DNA of 43,032 nucleotides from Cupriavidus sp. BIS7 (GCF_000292345.1 NZ_ALOU01000052.1:1-43032), one strand, 5' to 3'. Counted from the first letter of the stretch, positions 1 through 8,441 are shown. Notes: generated by a model from the letters alone, not told the origin. Program-made: numbers and translations.

Positions 1-7
1 CCCCCAA

Positions 8-34
8 CCCCTCTCCCGCAGTGCGGGAGAGGGG
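8..34. terminator. Perfect 12-bp hairpin, terminator- or REP-like
   Basis: Bases 8-19 and 23-34 are perfect reverse complements with a 3-base loop (a pyrimidine-rich CCCCTCTCCCGC arm and its complement). It lies at the window edge, probably downstream of a gene outside the window. The sequence style matches short intergenic hairpins common in Burkholderiales. No U-tract follows, so it may be a repeat rather than an intrinsic terminator. Confidence 0.5.
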
Positions 35-120
35 AGTAACAATTGGCAATTTCACGCTGGCGTGGCGTTTTCGGAGCACTACACTGGAAACCCGCGCCAG
101 TTTTGTTTTGGAGGGCCGAT

Positions 121-519
121 ATGAGATCGAATTTGATTACGGCCGCCGCTGCAATCGTTTTCGCTATGACGCTGTCACCGCACGCCGACGCCCAGCCCGC
201 CACTACTGGCCCCATCGTCGTTGGCGGATCGGCTCGGGTTGAAGGGCCGGCAACCATCACCGGCACACTCAGGGTCGACGGCAATGTCTTTGCCAACGGT
301 CCGCTGACGGCGGACTGGTTCGCGTCGCCGGGCGGATATGGGCGTCCGCCGGAGGCCGGGCTCCTCAAGGTGTTCCATGGCCCGTTGACGGTGCACGGGA
401 CGATGGTGGTGCGTGGCGATCTGTATGTCGATGGGCCGCTGACCGTGAATGGCGCCCTTGAGGCTGCGGGGCACATCAGCGCCAGCGGCCCGATGGTCGA
501 GCGCGAGGGGGGACGCTAG
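121..519 (+). CDS. Exported bactofilin-like repeat protein, unknown function
   Basis: A 132-aa protein. The ATG at 121 is chosen because GGAGG lies about 9 bases upstream and because it gives a clean Sec signal peptide (MRSNL, a hydrophobic Ala-rich core, and AxA-type cleavage near residue 25); an upstream in-frame ATG at 43 would bury that signal. The mature part is made of short glycine-punctuated strands of the type G-P-L-T-V-x-G-x-L, recurring about every 10-17 residues (GPIVVGG, GPATITGTL, GPLTVHGTM, GPLTVNGAL). This periodicity resembles polymer-forming bactofilin/beta-helix folds, but true bactofilins are cytoplasmic and lack a signal peptide. I infer a small periplasmic or surface beta-solenoid. 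No enzymatic motif is visible. Confidence 0.65.
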   Translation: MRSNLITAAAAIVFAMTLSPHADAQPATTGPIVVGGSARVEGPATITGTLRVDGNVFANGPLTADWFASPGGYGRPPEAGLLKVFHGPLTVHGTMVVRGDLYVDGPLTVNGALEAAGHISASGPMVEREGGR

Positions 520-575
520 CACCGGCGCGCGGATGACAGCACAATGGCGACTTCGACACCTTCTCCGATTTCGCC

Positions 576-1040
576 ATGGCTCACTCCGGATCACCACTGG
601 GACTCAAGGGTATCGCGCTGTTCGAGGCCGCCAAGGGGGCGCTCGTCATCCTGGCCGGTGTTGGCCTGATGGCGCTGCTGCACCGTGATGCACAGGCCCT
701 GGCCGAGGCCATCATCACCCGTATTCATGTCAACCCGGCCAGCCACTATCCAACCATCTTTCTTTCCCTGCTGGCGAATCCGTCCGACGGGCGCCTCTGG
801 GCCATCGGCGGGTCTGCCGCCGTGTACGCAGTGATGCGCTTTGCCGAGGCCTATGGCCTGTGGAAGGGGCTTGCCTGGGGCAACTGGATCGGCGTGTGGT
901 CCGGCGGCATCTATATTCCCGTCGAGATCTACGAGGCGGTGCGGCATCCTACCTGGCTGCATATCGGCCTGGCCATTGCCAATGCGCTGGTGGTGGTCTA
1001 CCTCGTGCAAAGCCTTGCAAGGCACAAGGTCAGCGGCTGA
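576..1040 (+). CDS. DUF2127 family membrane protein
   Basis: A 154-aa protein that begins with the typical DUF2127 opening GLKGIALFEAAKGALVILAG, followed by LLHRDAQALAE and LHVNP-like (IHVNPASHYP) segments. About four hydrophobic segments are visible, near residues 10-35, 70-90, 98-115 and 125-145. The charged pair RFAEAYGLWKG in the middle is also usual for the family. The function of DUF2127 is unknown. There is no clear Shine-Dalgarno upstream of ATG 576, and an in-frame stop at 534-536 limits how far upstream the start can be. It lies 56 bases after the exported repeat protein, so cotranscription is possible. Confidence 0.75.
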   Translation: MAHSGSPLGLKGIALFEAAKGALVILAGVGLMALLHRDAQALAEAIITRIHVNPASHYPTIFLSLLANPSDGRLWAIGGSAAVYAVMRFAEAYGLWKGLAWGNWIGVWSGGIYIPVEIYEAVRHPTWLHIGLAIANALVVVYLVQSLARHKVSG

Positions 1041-1134
1041 GCAGGGGCGCACGAATCTGCTAAGGTAGACGCCATGCGGCGCGGCTCCGCGCCCGGTCAG
1101 ACATTCATCCAGCAAGAAACCAGAGAGACCCATC

Positions 1135-1425
1135 ATGATTCATGAAATTGCCCAGATCACGATCAAGCCCGGCATGGAAGCGCAGTTCGAAGCCGGCGTG
1201 GCAAAGGCCAAGCCGCTGTTCCTGAGCGCCCGGGGCTGCCACGCGATGAACCTGCAGCGCGTGATCGAGGAGCCGTCGCGCTACACGCTGGTGGTGGCCT
1301 GGGAGACCGTGGAAGACCACATGGTGCACTTCCGCGAGTCGGATAACTTCCAGGAATGGCGCAAGCTTGTCAGCGACTGCTTCGCCGCGCCGCCGCAGGT
1401 GCATCACGTCAACACGGTTCTGTGA
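1135..1425 (+). CDS. Antibiotic biosynthesis monooxygenase (ABM) domain protein
   Basis: A 96-aa single-domain protein of the dimeric alpha/beta-barrel ABM superfamily. It opens with HEIAQITIKPGMEAQFEAGVAKA, followed by a helix ending in GCHAMNLQRVIEEPSRYTLVVAWETVEDHMVHFRES, the usual ABM pattern of strand, helix, and a W-x-x-x-x-x-H-x-x-F-x-x-S block. Known relatives oxidise quinones or degrade heme, but many have no assigned substrate and no reaction can be named here. The stop at 1423-1425 is 33 bases before the ATG of the PssA-like gene, so the two are probably cotranscribed. Confidence 0.8.
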   Translation: MIHEIAQITIKPGMEAQFEAGVAKAKPLFLSARGCHAMNLQRVIEEPSRYTLVVAWETVEDHMVHFRESDNFQEWRKLVSDCFAAPPQVHHVNTVL

Positions 1426-1458
1426 GTGGCGGTGCCACCTGACGAAGGAGCAGAGCGC

Positions 1459-2091
1459 ATGTCGACCCCTCAACAGCGTCCCCGGCATTTCTCGATGCTG
1501 CGCGACCTGCAACTGGCCGACTTCTTCACGCTGGCCAACGCGGCGTGCGGCATGGGCTCGGTGTTCTTTGCGATGTTCTTCGTTGCCGAGCCGTCGCTCA
1601 GCAACTTCTACATCGCGGCGGCGCTGGCGCCTGCCGCGTTCATCTTCGACGTGCTCGACGGGCGCATTGCCCGCTGGCGCCATGCGCACTCTGCGCTAGG
1701 CCGCGAACTCGATTCGCTGTCCGACATCATCTCCTTCGGAGTCGGCCCGGCCACGCTGGCATTTGCGGCCGGCATGCGTGGCGGCTGGGACCTGGCCGCG
1801 CTGATCTATTTCGTGTGCTGCGGGGTGAGCCGTCTGGCACGCTTCAATGTCACGGCCGAGACGCTGGCTGAAGATTCCGGCAAGGTCAAATACTTCGAAG
1901 GCACGCCGATCCCGACCAGCGTGGTGCTGACCGCGATCCTGGCCTGGTGCGCGTCCCATGGCCGTATTGGCGATGCACTGGTCGGCGGGGCGTGGGACAT
2001 CGGCCCGGGAACGCTGCATCCGATGGCACTGCTGTTCGTGCTGTCGGGGTCGTTGATGATTTCCAAGACCCTCCGCATCCCAAAGTTCTGA
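1459..2091 (+). CDS. pssA: CDP-alcohol phosphatidyltransferase, PssA-like
   Basis: A 210-aa integral membrane enzyme. The start at 1459 is preceded by GAAGGAG; a GTG at 1426 is in frame but overlaps the previous stop and has no ribosome binding site. The complete CDP-alcohol phosphatidyltransferase motif D-G-x2-A-R-x8-G-x3-D-x3-D is present (DGRIARW..., ending LDSLSD), and is followed by ISFGVGPA, typical of CDP-diacylglycerol-serine O-phosphatidyltransferases. It would condense CDP-diacylglycerol with serine to make phosphatidylserine, the precursor of phosphatidylethanolamine. Several transmembrane helices follow the motif. Burkholderiales usually carry another pssA near the branched-chain amino acid genes, so this may be a second copy; the exact alcohol acceptor is inferred. 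Confidence 0.8.
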   Translation: MSTPQQRPRHFSMLRDLQLADFFTLANAACGMGSVFFAMFFVAEPSLSNFYIAAALAPAAFIFDVLDGRIARWRHAHSALGRELDSLSDIISFGVGPATLAFAAGMRGGWDLAALIYFVCCGVSRLARFNVTAETLAEDSGKVKYFEGTPIPTSVVLTAILAWCASHGRIGDALVGGAWDIGPGTLHPMALLFVLSGSLMISKTLRIPKF

Positions 2092-2106
2092 CTGCCTTTG
2101 CGAGTC

Positions 2107-2152
2107 GCCGATCCCGCCGCCGAGCCCGAGAGTTGTGGCTGGCGGGATCGGC
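2107..2152. terminator. 12-bp inverted repeat after the PssA-like gene
   Basis: GCCGATCCCGCC at 2107-2118 pairs perfectly with 2141-2152 across a 22-base loop, starting 16 bases after the stop. There is no U-tract, so it could be a processing or Rho-linked 3' hairpin. Confidence 0.4.
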
Positions 2153-2271
2153 ACGCCATCTGGCGAAAATAGCTCTATCTGTCATCCCCCGGTTTGCCTG
2201 ACCATTGCTGCTGGTGGAAAGCGGCCTGCCCGCTGCCGCCACGACAACAAAGCAAAACAGGAGAGAGACAG

Positions 2272-4701
2272 ATGACCCCACGCATTGCGCGCGGTGCGGT
2301 CGTGCTTGGCACGGCCACGCTGGCGGCTGCTGCCCTGAGCGGCTGCGCCACCGGCAACGGCAACTGGAGCGACCAGGGCCTCAGCGCCGAGATTCGCCGC
2401 ACGTCCTACGGGATTCCCCATATCCGCGCCAACGATTACGCCAGCGTGGCGTTCGGCATGGCCTATGCCTTTGCGCAGGACAACGTTTGCCTGATGGCCA
2501 ATCAGGTGGTGACGGTCAGCGGCGAGCGTTCCGCGACGTTCGGGCCGGATGGCAGCACGGAAGTCTCGTTCAAGCCGATGCGCAATGCCGATGCCGACGC
2601 GTTCTTCCGCGCGATCATCGACGACGATGCGCTGCAGGCCGCTGCCGCGCAGCAGTCGCCCGAGGCGCATGAGCTGCTGCGTGGCTATATCGCCGGCTAT
2701 AACCGCTACCTGCGCGATACGCCGCCGTCGAAGCGTCCCGCCGCGTGCCGCGATGCGGCGTGGGTGCGGCCGATCACGGCCATCGACATGGCGCGTCTGG
2801 CTGAAGAGAAGAGCATCCAGGCCAGCGCTGGAGCGCTCGCGGCCGGCATTGTCGCCGCTGCGCCGCCGCAGGCTGCAAAGACCGCAATGGCTGCAACGGC
2901 CGCAATAGCGGCTGGAGCGCCCGCGCAGGTGGACGTCGCCTCGATCGATTTCGATGCCGTCAATCGTGACCTGCAACTGCTCGATCCGCCGATCGGCAGC
3001 AACGGCTGGGCGTTCGGCAAGTCGGCCACCGCCAATGGTTCCGGCCTGCTGCTTGGCAACCCGCACTTTCCGTGGACTACGACCAACCGCTTCTACCAGG
3101 CGCACCTGACGGTGCCGGGCAAGCTCGACGTCATGGGCGCGTCGATCGCGTCGTTCCCGATCATCAGCATCGGCTTCAACAAGGACGTGGCCTGGACCCA
3201 CACGGTGTCCACGGCGCGCCGCTTCACGCTGTTCGAACTGAAGCTGGCCGATGGCGACCCCACGACCTACCTGATTGACGGCAAGCCGCACAAGATGACC
3301 ACCAAGACGGTCACCTACTCGGCGAAACTGGCCGACGGCCGCACCGAGCAGCGCTCGCATACGTTCTACATGACCGAGTACGGCCCGGTAGTGTCGATGC
3401 CTGCCGCAGGGCTGCCGTGGACCGCGCAGAAGGCCTACACGCTGCGCGATGCCAATCAGAACAACATGCGTTCGATCGACACGTGGCTGAACATTGCACG
3501 CGCGCATAACGTTGGCGAGATCCGCAATGCGGTGGGCAACCTTGGCATTCCCTGGGTCAACACGATCGCTACCGACCGCTCGGGCCGTGCGCTGTTTGCC
3601 GATGTCTCGGTCACGCCTAATGTCTCCGCCCAGATGCTGCAGCGCTGCGCCCCGGCCGGCGATGGCGCCATGTTGGCGAAGAAGCTGATGGTGGGTACCG
3701 GCATGGTGCTGCTCGACGGCTCGCGCAGCGCCTGCAACTGGACGGTCGATCCGGCGTCGCCGGTGCCGGGCCTGGTGCCGCCGTCGGCGATGCCTGTGCT
3801 GGAGCGCGACGACTTCGTGGCCAACAGCAACGACAGTTCTTGGCTGACCAATCCGGCGCAGAAGATGGAAGGGTTCTCGCCGGTGCTTGGCCCCCAGGCC
3901 GTGCCGCAGCGCCTGCGCACGCGCGTAGGCCTGATGGAAATCGGCAAGCGTCTGTCGGGTGTCGATGGTCTGCCGGGTAACCGCTTCGATATCGAAAGCC
4001 TGCAGGCTGTGCTGTTCCGCGACCGCAACCTGGCCTCGGAACTGGTGCTCGATGATTTGCTGCGCGCGTGTCACGCCAAGGCCGTGCAGGCCGATAGCGA
4101 ACTGCGCGACGGCTGTACGGCGCTGGGCAAGTGGGACCGCCGCAGCAACCTGGAAAGCCGTGCCGCGCCATTGTTCCGCGAGTTCTGGATGCGCGCCCAC
4201 GTGATCCCGCACGTCTATGCTGTCGCGTTCAACCCGGACGATCCGGTCAACACGCCGCGCGGCCTGCACATGCAGGACCCGGCGGTCAGCACCGCGGTAA
4301 TCAAGGCGCTCAAGGACGCCGTGGCGGCCATGCACAAGGCCGGTTTCGCGCTCGATGCGCCGCTCGGCGAAGTGCAGGCAGCCCGGTCACCGAAGGGCCT
4401 GATCCCGCTGCACGGTGGCGAGGAGTACGAAGGCGTGCTGAACAAGCTGACGAGCAAGCCGGTGTCCGCGGATGGTCTGCAGGTGTATTTCGGCACCAGC
4501 TATGTGCAGACGGTGGGCTTCGACGCGAACGGTCCGGTGGCGCAGGCGCTGCTGGTCTACGGCCAGTCGGTCGATCCGGCGTCGCCGCATGCCTGGGACC
4601 AGATGCAGCAGTTCTCGGCCAAGCGCTGGATCTCGCTGCCGTTCTCGGAGCAGGCCATCGCCGCCGATCCGCAGTTGACCGTCACGAAGCTGAGTCAGTA
4701 A
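2272..4701 (+). CDS. Penicillin acylase family (Ntn-hydrolase) lipoprotein
   Basis: An 809-aa protein. ATG 2272 is preceded by GGAGAGAGA and starts a lipoprotein signal with lipobox LSGC (Cys near residue 24). It belongs to the S45 Ntn-hydrolases, which self-cleave into alpha and beta chains. The predicted beta-chain nucleophile is Ser243 in GSNGWAFG, followed by GNPHFPW. The later motif VANSNDSSWLTNP matches the Asn-containing oxyanion-hole region of aculeacin/AHL-type acylases. A low-complexity Ala-rich stretch (residues about 195-225) lies just before the cleavage site and is probably the excised linker. The likely reaction is deacylation of an N-acyl amide, for example an acyl-homoserine lactone or lipopeptide; the substrate is not readable from sequence. 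The lipid anchor suggests it works at the periplasmic face of a membrane. Confidence 0.85.
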   Translation: MTPRIARGAVVLGTATLAAAALSGCATGNGNWSDQGLSAEIRRTSYGIPHIRANDYASVAFGMAYAFAQDNVCLMANQVVTVSGERSATFGPDGSTEVSFKPMRNADADAFFRAIIDDDALQAAAAQQSPEAHELLRGYIAGYNRYLRDTPPSKRPAACRDAAWVRPITAIDMARLAEEKSIQASAGALAAGIVAAAPPQAAKTAMAATAAIAAGAPAQVDVASIDFDAVNRDLQLLDPPIGSNGWAFGKSATANGSGLLLGNPHFPWTTTNRFYQAHLTVPGKLDVMGASIASFPIISIGFNKDVAWTHTVSTARRFTLFELKLADGDPTTYLIDGKPHKMTTKTVTYSAKLADGRTEQRSHTFYMTEYGPVVSMPAAGLPWTAQKAYTLRDANQNNMRSIDTWLNIARAHNVGEIRNAVGNLGIPWVNTIATDRSGRALFADVSVTPNVSAQMLQRCAPAGDGAMLAKKLMVGTGMVLLDGSRSACNWTVDPASPVPGLVPPSAMPVLERDDFVANSNDSSWLTNPAQKMEGFSPVLGPQAVPQRLRTRVGLMEIGKRLSGVDGLPGNRFDIESLQAVLFRDRNLASELVLDDLLRACHAKAVQADSELRDGCTALGKWDRRSNLESRAAPLFREFWMRAHVIPHVYAVAFNPDDPVNTPRGLHMQDPAVSTAVIKALKDAVAAMHKAGFALDAPLGEVQAARSPKGLIPLHGGEEYEGVLNKLTSKPVSADGLQVYFGTSYVQTVGFDANGPVAQALLVYGQSVDPASPHAWDQMQQFSAKRWISLPFSEQAIAADPQLTVTKLSQ

Positions 4702-4712
4702 GACGCTTCAAG

Positions 4713-4741
4713 GATGACCCGCCGCGTTGCGGCGGGTCATC
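4713..4741 (+). terminator. Perfect 13-bp hairpin after the acylase gene
   Basis: GATGACCCGCCGC at 4713-4725 pairs with 4729-4741 across a GTT loop, 12 bases after the stop codon. The following sequence (GAAACCTCG) has no U-tract, so termination may be weak or Rho-assisted. Confidence 0.55.
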
Positions 4742-4856
4742 GAAACCTCGTGCATCGAAATTCCTTATATCGGCGCCAAAGACTTTGAAATCGACGGGGC
4801 AGGGTGGCTGCGCTATGTTGCGGGTTTCGTACCCGTCACCAATGGAGCCGTCTCCC

Positions 4857-6374
4857 GTGTCCCTTTCCGCTTCCGCCAAACTCGGCTGCCTGGTGCTGCT
4901 GGGCGCAGGCCTTGCCGCATGCTCGACGCAGCAGGCGCCGTCGACCTACCGGATGACCACGCCGATTCCGCCCGAGATCACCACACCATCTTCGGTCGAT
5001 ACGCGCATTGGCAGGCTCGAGTATTTCGACGGCGTGCCGACGCCGGAGACGGCACGGAAGGTCTTTGACAACCTCGACTTTTCGCGTGGGGTGGAGGCAT
5101 TCCTGAACGGTGTGCCCGGCGCCTCCCTGGTCGCGATTCGTACCGGCCTGCGCAGTGTCGGCGCGGTTGGCAGCACGGTGGGCGTCTACGAGCAGTTGAT
5201 GGACTCGAAATCGCTGTACCTGACGGCGAATTCGGAAACCATCTACTTCTGGAACTGGATGGACCTCAAGGACGGGCCGGTGGTGGTTGAAACCCCGCCG
5301 AACATTCTCGGGGTGGTGGACGACTTCTGGTTCCGCTATGTCACCGACATGGGCAATGCGGGACCGGACAAGGGCAAGGGCGGAAAGTACCTGTTCGTGC
5401 CGCCGGACTACAAGGGCACGCTGCCGTCCAGCGGTTACTTCATCATCAAGTCGCCTACCTACGGCAACCTGCTGTTCGGCCGCGCCTTCATGCAGCATGG
5501 TGATCCGAAACCGGGCGTGGCCAGCCTGAAGGCCGGGCTCAGGGTCTATCGTCTGGCCGATGCGGCGCGTCCGCCCGAGACGAAGTTCATCAACCTGTCC
5601 GGCAAGGTGATGAACACCGTCCACGCGAACAACTTCAAGTTCTTCGAGGAGGTCAACCAGATCATCCAGGAAGAACCGGCGGGTGCCTATGGCCCCGACA
5701 TGACCGGTCTGTTCTCGGCCATCGGCATGGAGAAAGGCAAACCGTTCGCGCCTGATGACCGCATGAAGCAGATCCTGACCGATTCGGTGGCCGTGGGCAA
5801 CGCGTCGGCGCGGGCGATAGATTTCCGCAATCGCGACAAGGCCTCGCTGATCTTCCCGGACCGGCGCTGGACCACGCCGTTTATCGGCGGCAGCTATGAG
5901 TGGCTGAATAACGGCGCACGCAACTTCGATGCGCGCACACTGTTCTTCTACGCGGCCACGATTGATACACCGGCGATGGCCGTGGCGATGCCGGGCATCG
6001 GCTCGCAGTATGCCGCCTCGAACCTGGATGCCGCAGGCAATCCGTTCGATGGCGGCAAGACCTACCGCATGCACGTGCCGGCGAACGTGCCAGCCAAGGA
6101 CTTCTGGTCGGTGGTGGTTTATGACACGCAGACACGCTCGATGCTGCAGACGGACCAGCAGTTCCCAAGCCTGTCCAGCGAGAAGTCGCTGACGAAGAAT
6201 GCCGATGGGTCGGTGGATATCTACTTCGGCCCGCAGGCCCCGGCCGGCAAGTCCGGGAACTGGATCCAGACGATCCCGGGCAAGAGCTGGTTCACGATCT
6301 TCCGGCTTTACGGGCCGCTCAAGCCCTGGTTCGACAAGCAGTGGAAGCTTGAGGATATCGTCGAGGCGTCGTAG
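4857..6374 (+). CDS. DUF1254/DUF1214 domain lipoprotein
   Basis: About 505 aa from the GTG at 4857, chosen because GGAG lies 9 bases upstream and the product then starts directly with a lipoprotein signal (lipobox LAAC, then STQQAP). ATG 4842 and ATG 4815 are in-frame alternatives. The N-terminal DUF1254 region (about residues 60-200) carries LTANSETIYFWNWMDLKDGPVVVETPP. The C-terminal DUF1214 region holds the family signature from DGSVDIYFGP to TIFRLYGP and FDKQWK. Members are exported proteins of unknown biochemical function. It is a paralogue of the gene at 16683-18182 (shared PGPDKGKGGKYL, NADGS-D-YFGP, PGK-F-RLYGP), but that copy has an ordinary signal peptide instead of a lipobox. Confidence 0.8.
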   Translation: MSLSASAKLGCLVLLGAGLAACSTQQAPSTYRMTTPIPPEITTPSSVDTRIGRLEYFDGVPTPETARKVFDNLDFSRGVEAFLNGVPGASLVAIRTGLRSVGAVGSTVGVYEQLMDSKSLYLTANSETIYFWNWMDLKDGPVVVETPPNILGVVDDFWFRYVTDMGNAGPDKGKGGKYLFVPPDYKGTLPSSGYFIIKSPTYGNLLFGRAFMQHGDPKPGVASLKAGLRVYRLADAARPPETKFINLSGKVMNTVHANNFKFFEEVNQIIQEEPAGAYGPDMTGLFSAIGMEKGKPFAPDDRMKQILTDSVAVGNASARAIDFRNRDKASLIFPDRRWTTPFIGGSYEWLNNGARNFDARTLFFYAATIDTPAMAVAMPGIGSQYAASNLDAAGNPFDGGKTYRMHVPANVPAKDFWSVVVYDTQTRSMLQTDQQFPSLSSEKSLTKNADGSVDIYFGPQAPAGKSGNWIQTIPGKSWFTIFRLYGPLKPWFDKQWKLEDIVEAS

Positions 6375-6495
6375 GCGCACGCAAGGCGGCCGACGCGGGG
6401 CATGGGTGGTAATCCATGCCGGCGGCAGGGTCAGCAGGGCTTTCCAACGGCGACTACAATCGCCCGGACCACCACGCCCCGCAAGGACTGCCCGC

Positions 6496-7611
6496 ATGCC
6501 CCATCTCTTCGATCCATACAAGATTGGCAATCTGGAACTCGCCAATCGCATTGCCATTGCGCCCATGTGCCAGTACTCGGCCGACGAAGGCTGCGCCACT
6601 GACTGGCACATGATCCACCTTGGCCATCTGGCGTTGTCCGGCGCCGGCCTGCTGATCATCGAAGCCACGGCCGTCTCGCCCGAGGGCCGCATTACGCCGG
6701 ACGACCTGGGCCTGTACAACGATGCAAACGAAGCCGCGCTCGGCCGTGTCGTCGATGCCGTGCGCAGGTATTCACCGATCGCCTTGACGATGCAGCTTGG
6801 GCACGCGGGCCGCAAGGCATCGAGCCATGTGCCCTGGGATGGCGGCAAGCAGATCCGGCCGGACCAGCCGCGCGGCTGGCAGAGCGTTGCACCGTCTGCA
6901 GTGCCGCATGCCGACGGTGAGGCCCTGCCGGCTGCGCTCGACCGCGCCGGCATGAAGAAGATTCGCGACGACTTTGTCGCGGCAGCAAAACGTGCAGCGC
7001 GCCTCGGCATTGAAGGTATCGAGGTGCATGGCGCGCACGGCTATCTGCTGCACCAGTTCCTCTCGCCGATTGCCAATCACCGCACTGATGAATATGGCGG
7101 CAGCCTTGAGAACCGCATGCGCTTTCCGCTGGAGGTGTTCGATGCGGTGCGCGAAGCATTCCCGGCCGACAGGCCCGTGTGGATGCGCGTGTCGGCAACG
7201 GACTGGGTGCCGAACGGGTGGGATATCGACGGCACCATCGCGCTGTCGCACGAACTGAAGGCGCGCGGCAGCGCCGCGGTGCATGTGAGCACCGGAGGCG
7301 TGTCACCGCAGCAGGCCATCAAGCTTGGCCCCGGCTATCAGGTGCCATATGCCCAGCGCGTCAAGGCGGAAGTGGGCCTGCCGACGATGGCGGTCGGTCT
7401 GATTACCGAAGCGGAGCAGGCCGAAGCGATCATCGCCAACAATGAAGCCGATGTGATCTCGATTGCGCGCGCCATGCTCTACGATCCGCGCTGGCCGTGG
7501 CATGCGGCGGCCACGCTTGGTGCGAGTGTCGATGCGCCAAAACAGTACTGGCGATCGCAGCCACGCGGGCTGGAAAAGTTGTTCAGGGATGCAAATTTCG
7601 GCCAGCGGTAG
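6496..7611 (+). CDS. Old Yellow Enzyme, YqjM/XenA class NADH:flavin oxidoreductase
   Basis: A 371-aa TIM-barrel flavoprotein. Starting at ATG 6496 gives the standard N-terminus MPHLFDPYKIGNLELANRIAIAPM. The thermophilic-like/YqjM subclass is indicated by the redox-tuning cysteine Cys25 in APMCQYS and by Tyr27. The substrate-binding pair H-G-A-H is present in EVHGAHGYLLHQF, followed by NHRTDEYGGSLENR. FMN phosphate-binding residues lie near VGLITEAEQAE and ISIARAMLYDPRW. Such enzymes reduce activated C=C bonds (enones, maleimides, nitro-compounds) with NAD(P)H; the physiological substrate is usually unknown. It follows the DUF1254 gene by 121 bases and ends just before a strong terminator. Confidence 0.9.
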   Translation: MPHLFDPYKIGNLELANRIAIAPMCQYSADEGCATDWHMIHLGHLALSGAGLLIIEATAVSPEGRITPDDLGLYNDANEAALGRVVDAVRRYSPIALTMQLGHAGRKASSHVPWDGGKQIRPDQPRGWQSVAPSAVPHADGEALPAALDRAGMKKIRDDFVAAAKRAARLGIEGIEVHGAHGYLLHQFLSPIANHRTDEYGGSLENRMRFPLEVFDAVREAFPADRPVWMRVSATDWVPNGWDIDGTIALSHELKARGSAAVHVSTGGVSPQQAIKLGPGYQVPYAQRVKAEVGLPTMAVGLITEAEQAEAIIANNEADVISIARAMLYDPRWPWHAAATLGASVDAPKQYWRSQPRGLEKLFRDANFGQR

Positions 7612-7643
7612 GCTGGCAGTCGGCGTCAGCCGGGCATAAACAA

Positions 7644-7667
7644 AAAGGCAGGGCTGACCCTGCCTTT
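7644..7667. terminator. Bidirectional intrinsic terminator
   Basis: AAAGGCAGGG at 7644-7653 pairs perfectly with 7658-7667 across CTGA. The A-rich 5' flank and T-rich stem end let it work for both the plus-strand oxidoreductase and the convergent minus-strand ydcH gene. Confidence 0.8.
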
Positions 7668-7688
7668 CAACATTTGCGATGTGACGCC

Positions 7689-7904
7689 TCAGGGGCGCGT
7701 CTTGCGCAGGATCGCGTAAAGCTCGTCCTTGAGCCGCAGCTTTTCCTTCTTCAGTCTCTCGATCTCCATTGACGTGGACGGGTCCAGCCCCGCTTCCATG
7801 TTCCTGATTTTCTGGTCCAGGTCGTTGTGCATGTCGAACAACCTGCCGAAGCGGGCGTCATGCACCTTGAGCATGGAAATCTGTTCGCGATATTCCGGAA
7901 ACAT
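7689..7904 (-). CDS. YdcH family protein (DUF465)
   Basis: A 71-aa, charged, helical protein. It has the DUF465/YdcH pattern: FPEYREQISMLKVHDARFGRLFDMHNDLDQKI, then a second helix rich in Lys/Glu ending in LRLKDELYAILRK. It is expected to form a two-helix coiled coil in the cytoplasm. The start is ATG 7904, because AGGAG on the minus strand (7913-7917) is 8 bases away; an upstream TTG at 7910 would be too close to it. The function of the family is unknown; it is widespread in proteobacteria. Confidence 0.85.
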   Translation of the reverse strand: MFPEYREQISMLKVHDARFGRLFDMHNDLDQKIRNMEAGLDPSTSMEIERLKKEKLRLKDELYAILRKTRP

Positions 7905-8249
7905 CGTCAACTCTCCTGCAGTGGATCAAACGTTGGGAATCTTCGTCTGCAGATTCTAGGGAGATGGCGATTCGGCCAGTTTGACAATGGTCACGCAGGG
8001 GCCGCGTTGCGTCCGCACATTTACTCATTGACTTCGGCCTGCGCCAGAAGCGGTGACGCAAGCGCCGCGATCTGCGGCGCTGCAGCATCGAAAATTGCCA
8101 GAAACGAAGGGATTACCATGATTGTCGCGTCCGGGTGACAAGCGCGACCATGGCCTCAATAGATTGCGTTGGGCAGTAAAGACGGGAGCCCCCACATGCG
8201 AATCCCGCCTTCACAGAAGTAGTCGAAGAACGAACTCTGGGAGACATCC
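7905..8249. other. Intergenic region, no gene recognised
   Basis: 345 bases between ydcH (leftward) and the 55-aa membrane peptide (rightward). The only structure I see is an 8-bp perfect hairpin, AGCGCCGC at 8061-8068 pairing with 8074-8081. Promoters for both divergent genes must lie here, but no strong -35/-10 pair is evident. Confidence 0.5.
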
Positions 8250-8417
8250 ATGCAAGTCTATGACGGCCTTGTCTTCGGTTGCGCCATGGTCCTGGTCTGC
8301 ATGTACGCCTATCTGGGCGTGCAATCGCAGAGTATTGCGCTGAAGTATGTGTCGCCAGCAATCGTTGGTGCGCTGACGGTTGCCTACGCACTGTTGCCTA
8401 TGCGGATGATTGGCTGA
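8250..8417 (+). CDS. 55-aa two-segment membrane peptide, unknown
   Basis: A short ORF with ATG 8250 preceded by GGGAG and stop TGA 8415-8417. The peptide opens MQVYDGLVFG and has two hydrophobic segments, about residues 7-24 (LVFGCAMVLVCMYAYLG) and 36-50 (SPAIVGALTVAYALL), separated by a short polar loop with a Lys. The end is MRMIG. It looks like a real small inner-membrane protein: good ribosome binding site, hydrophobic hairpin topology, and a terminator right behind it. I do not recognise a family. Confidence 0.6.
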   Translation: MQVYDGLVFGCAMVLVCMYAYLGVQSQSIALKYVSPAIVGALTVAYALLPMRMIG

Positions 8418-8441
8418 CTGCCGTGTCCCGGCGACAAAGAT

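Noticed and set aside
2182..4335. Long minus-strand frame opposite the acylase gene
   Set aside because: Composition is Arg/His-rich as expected from the complement of GC-rich coding DNA; no domain, no ribosome binding site.
4131..4856. Upstream extension of the DUF1254 frame overlapping the acylase gene
   Set aside because: It runs out of frame through the well-supported acylase coding region and would place a lipoprotein signal inside the protein; the starts at 4842/4857 fit better.
4836..7010. Long minus-strand frame opposite DUF1254 and the Old Yellow Enzyme
   Set aside because: Shadow of two well-recognised plus-strand genes with no domain of its own.
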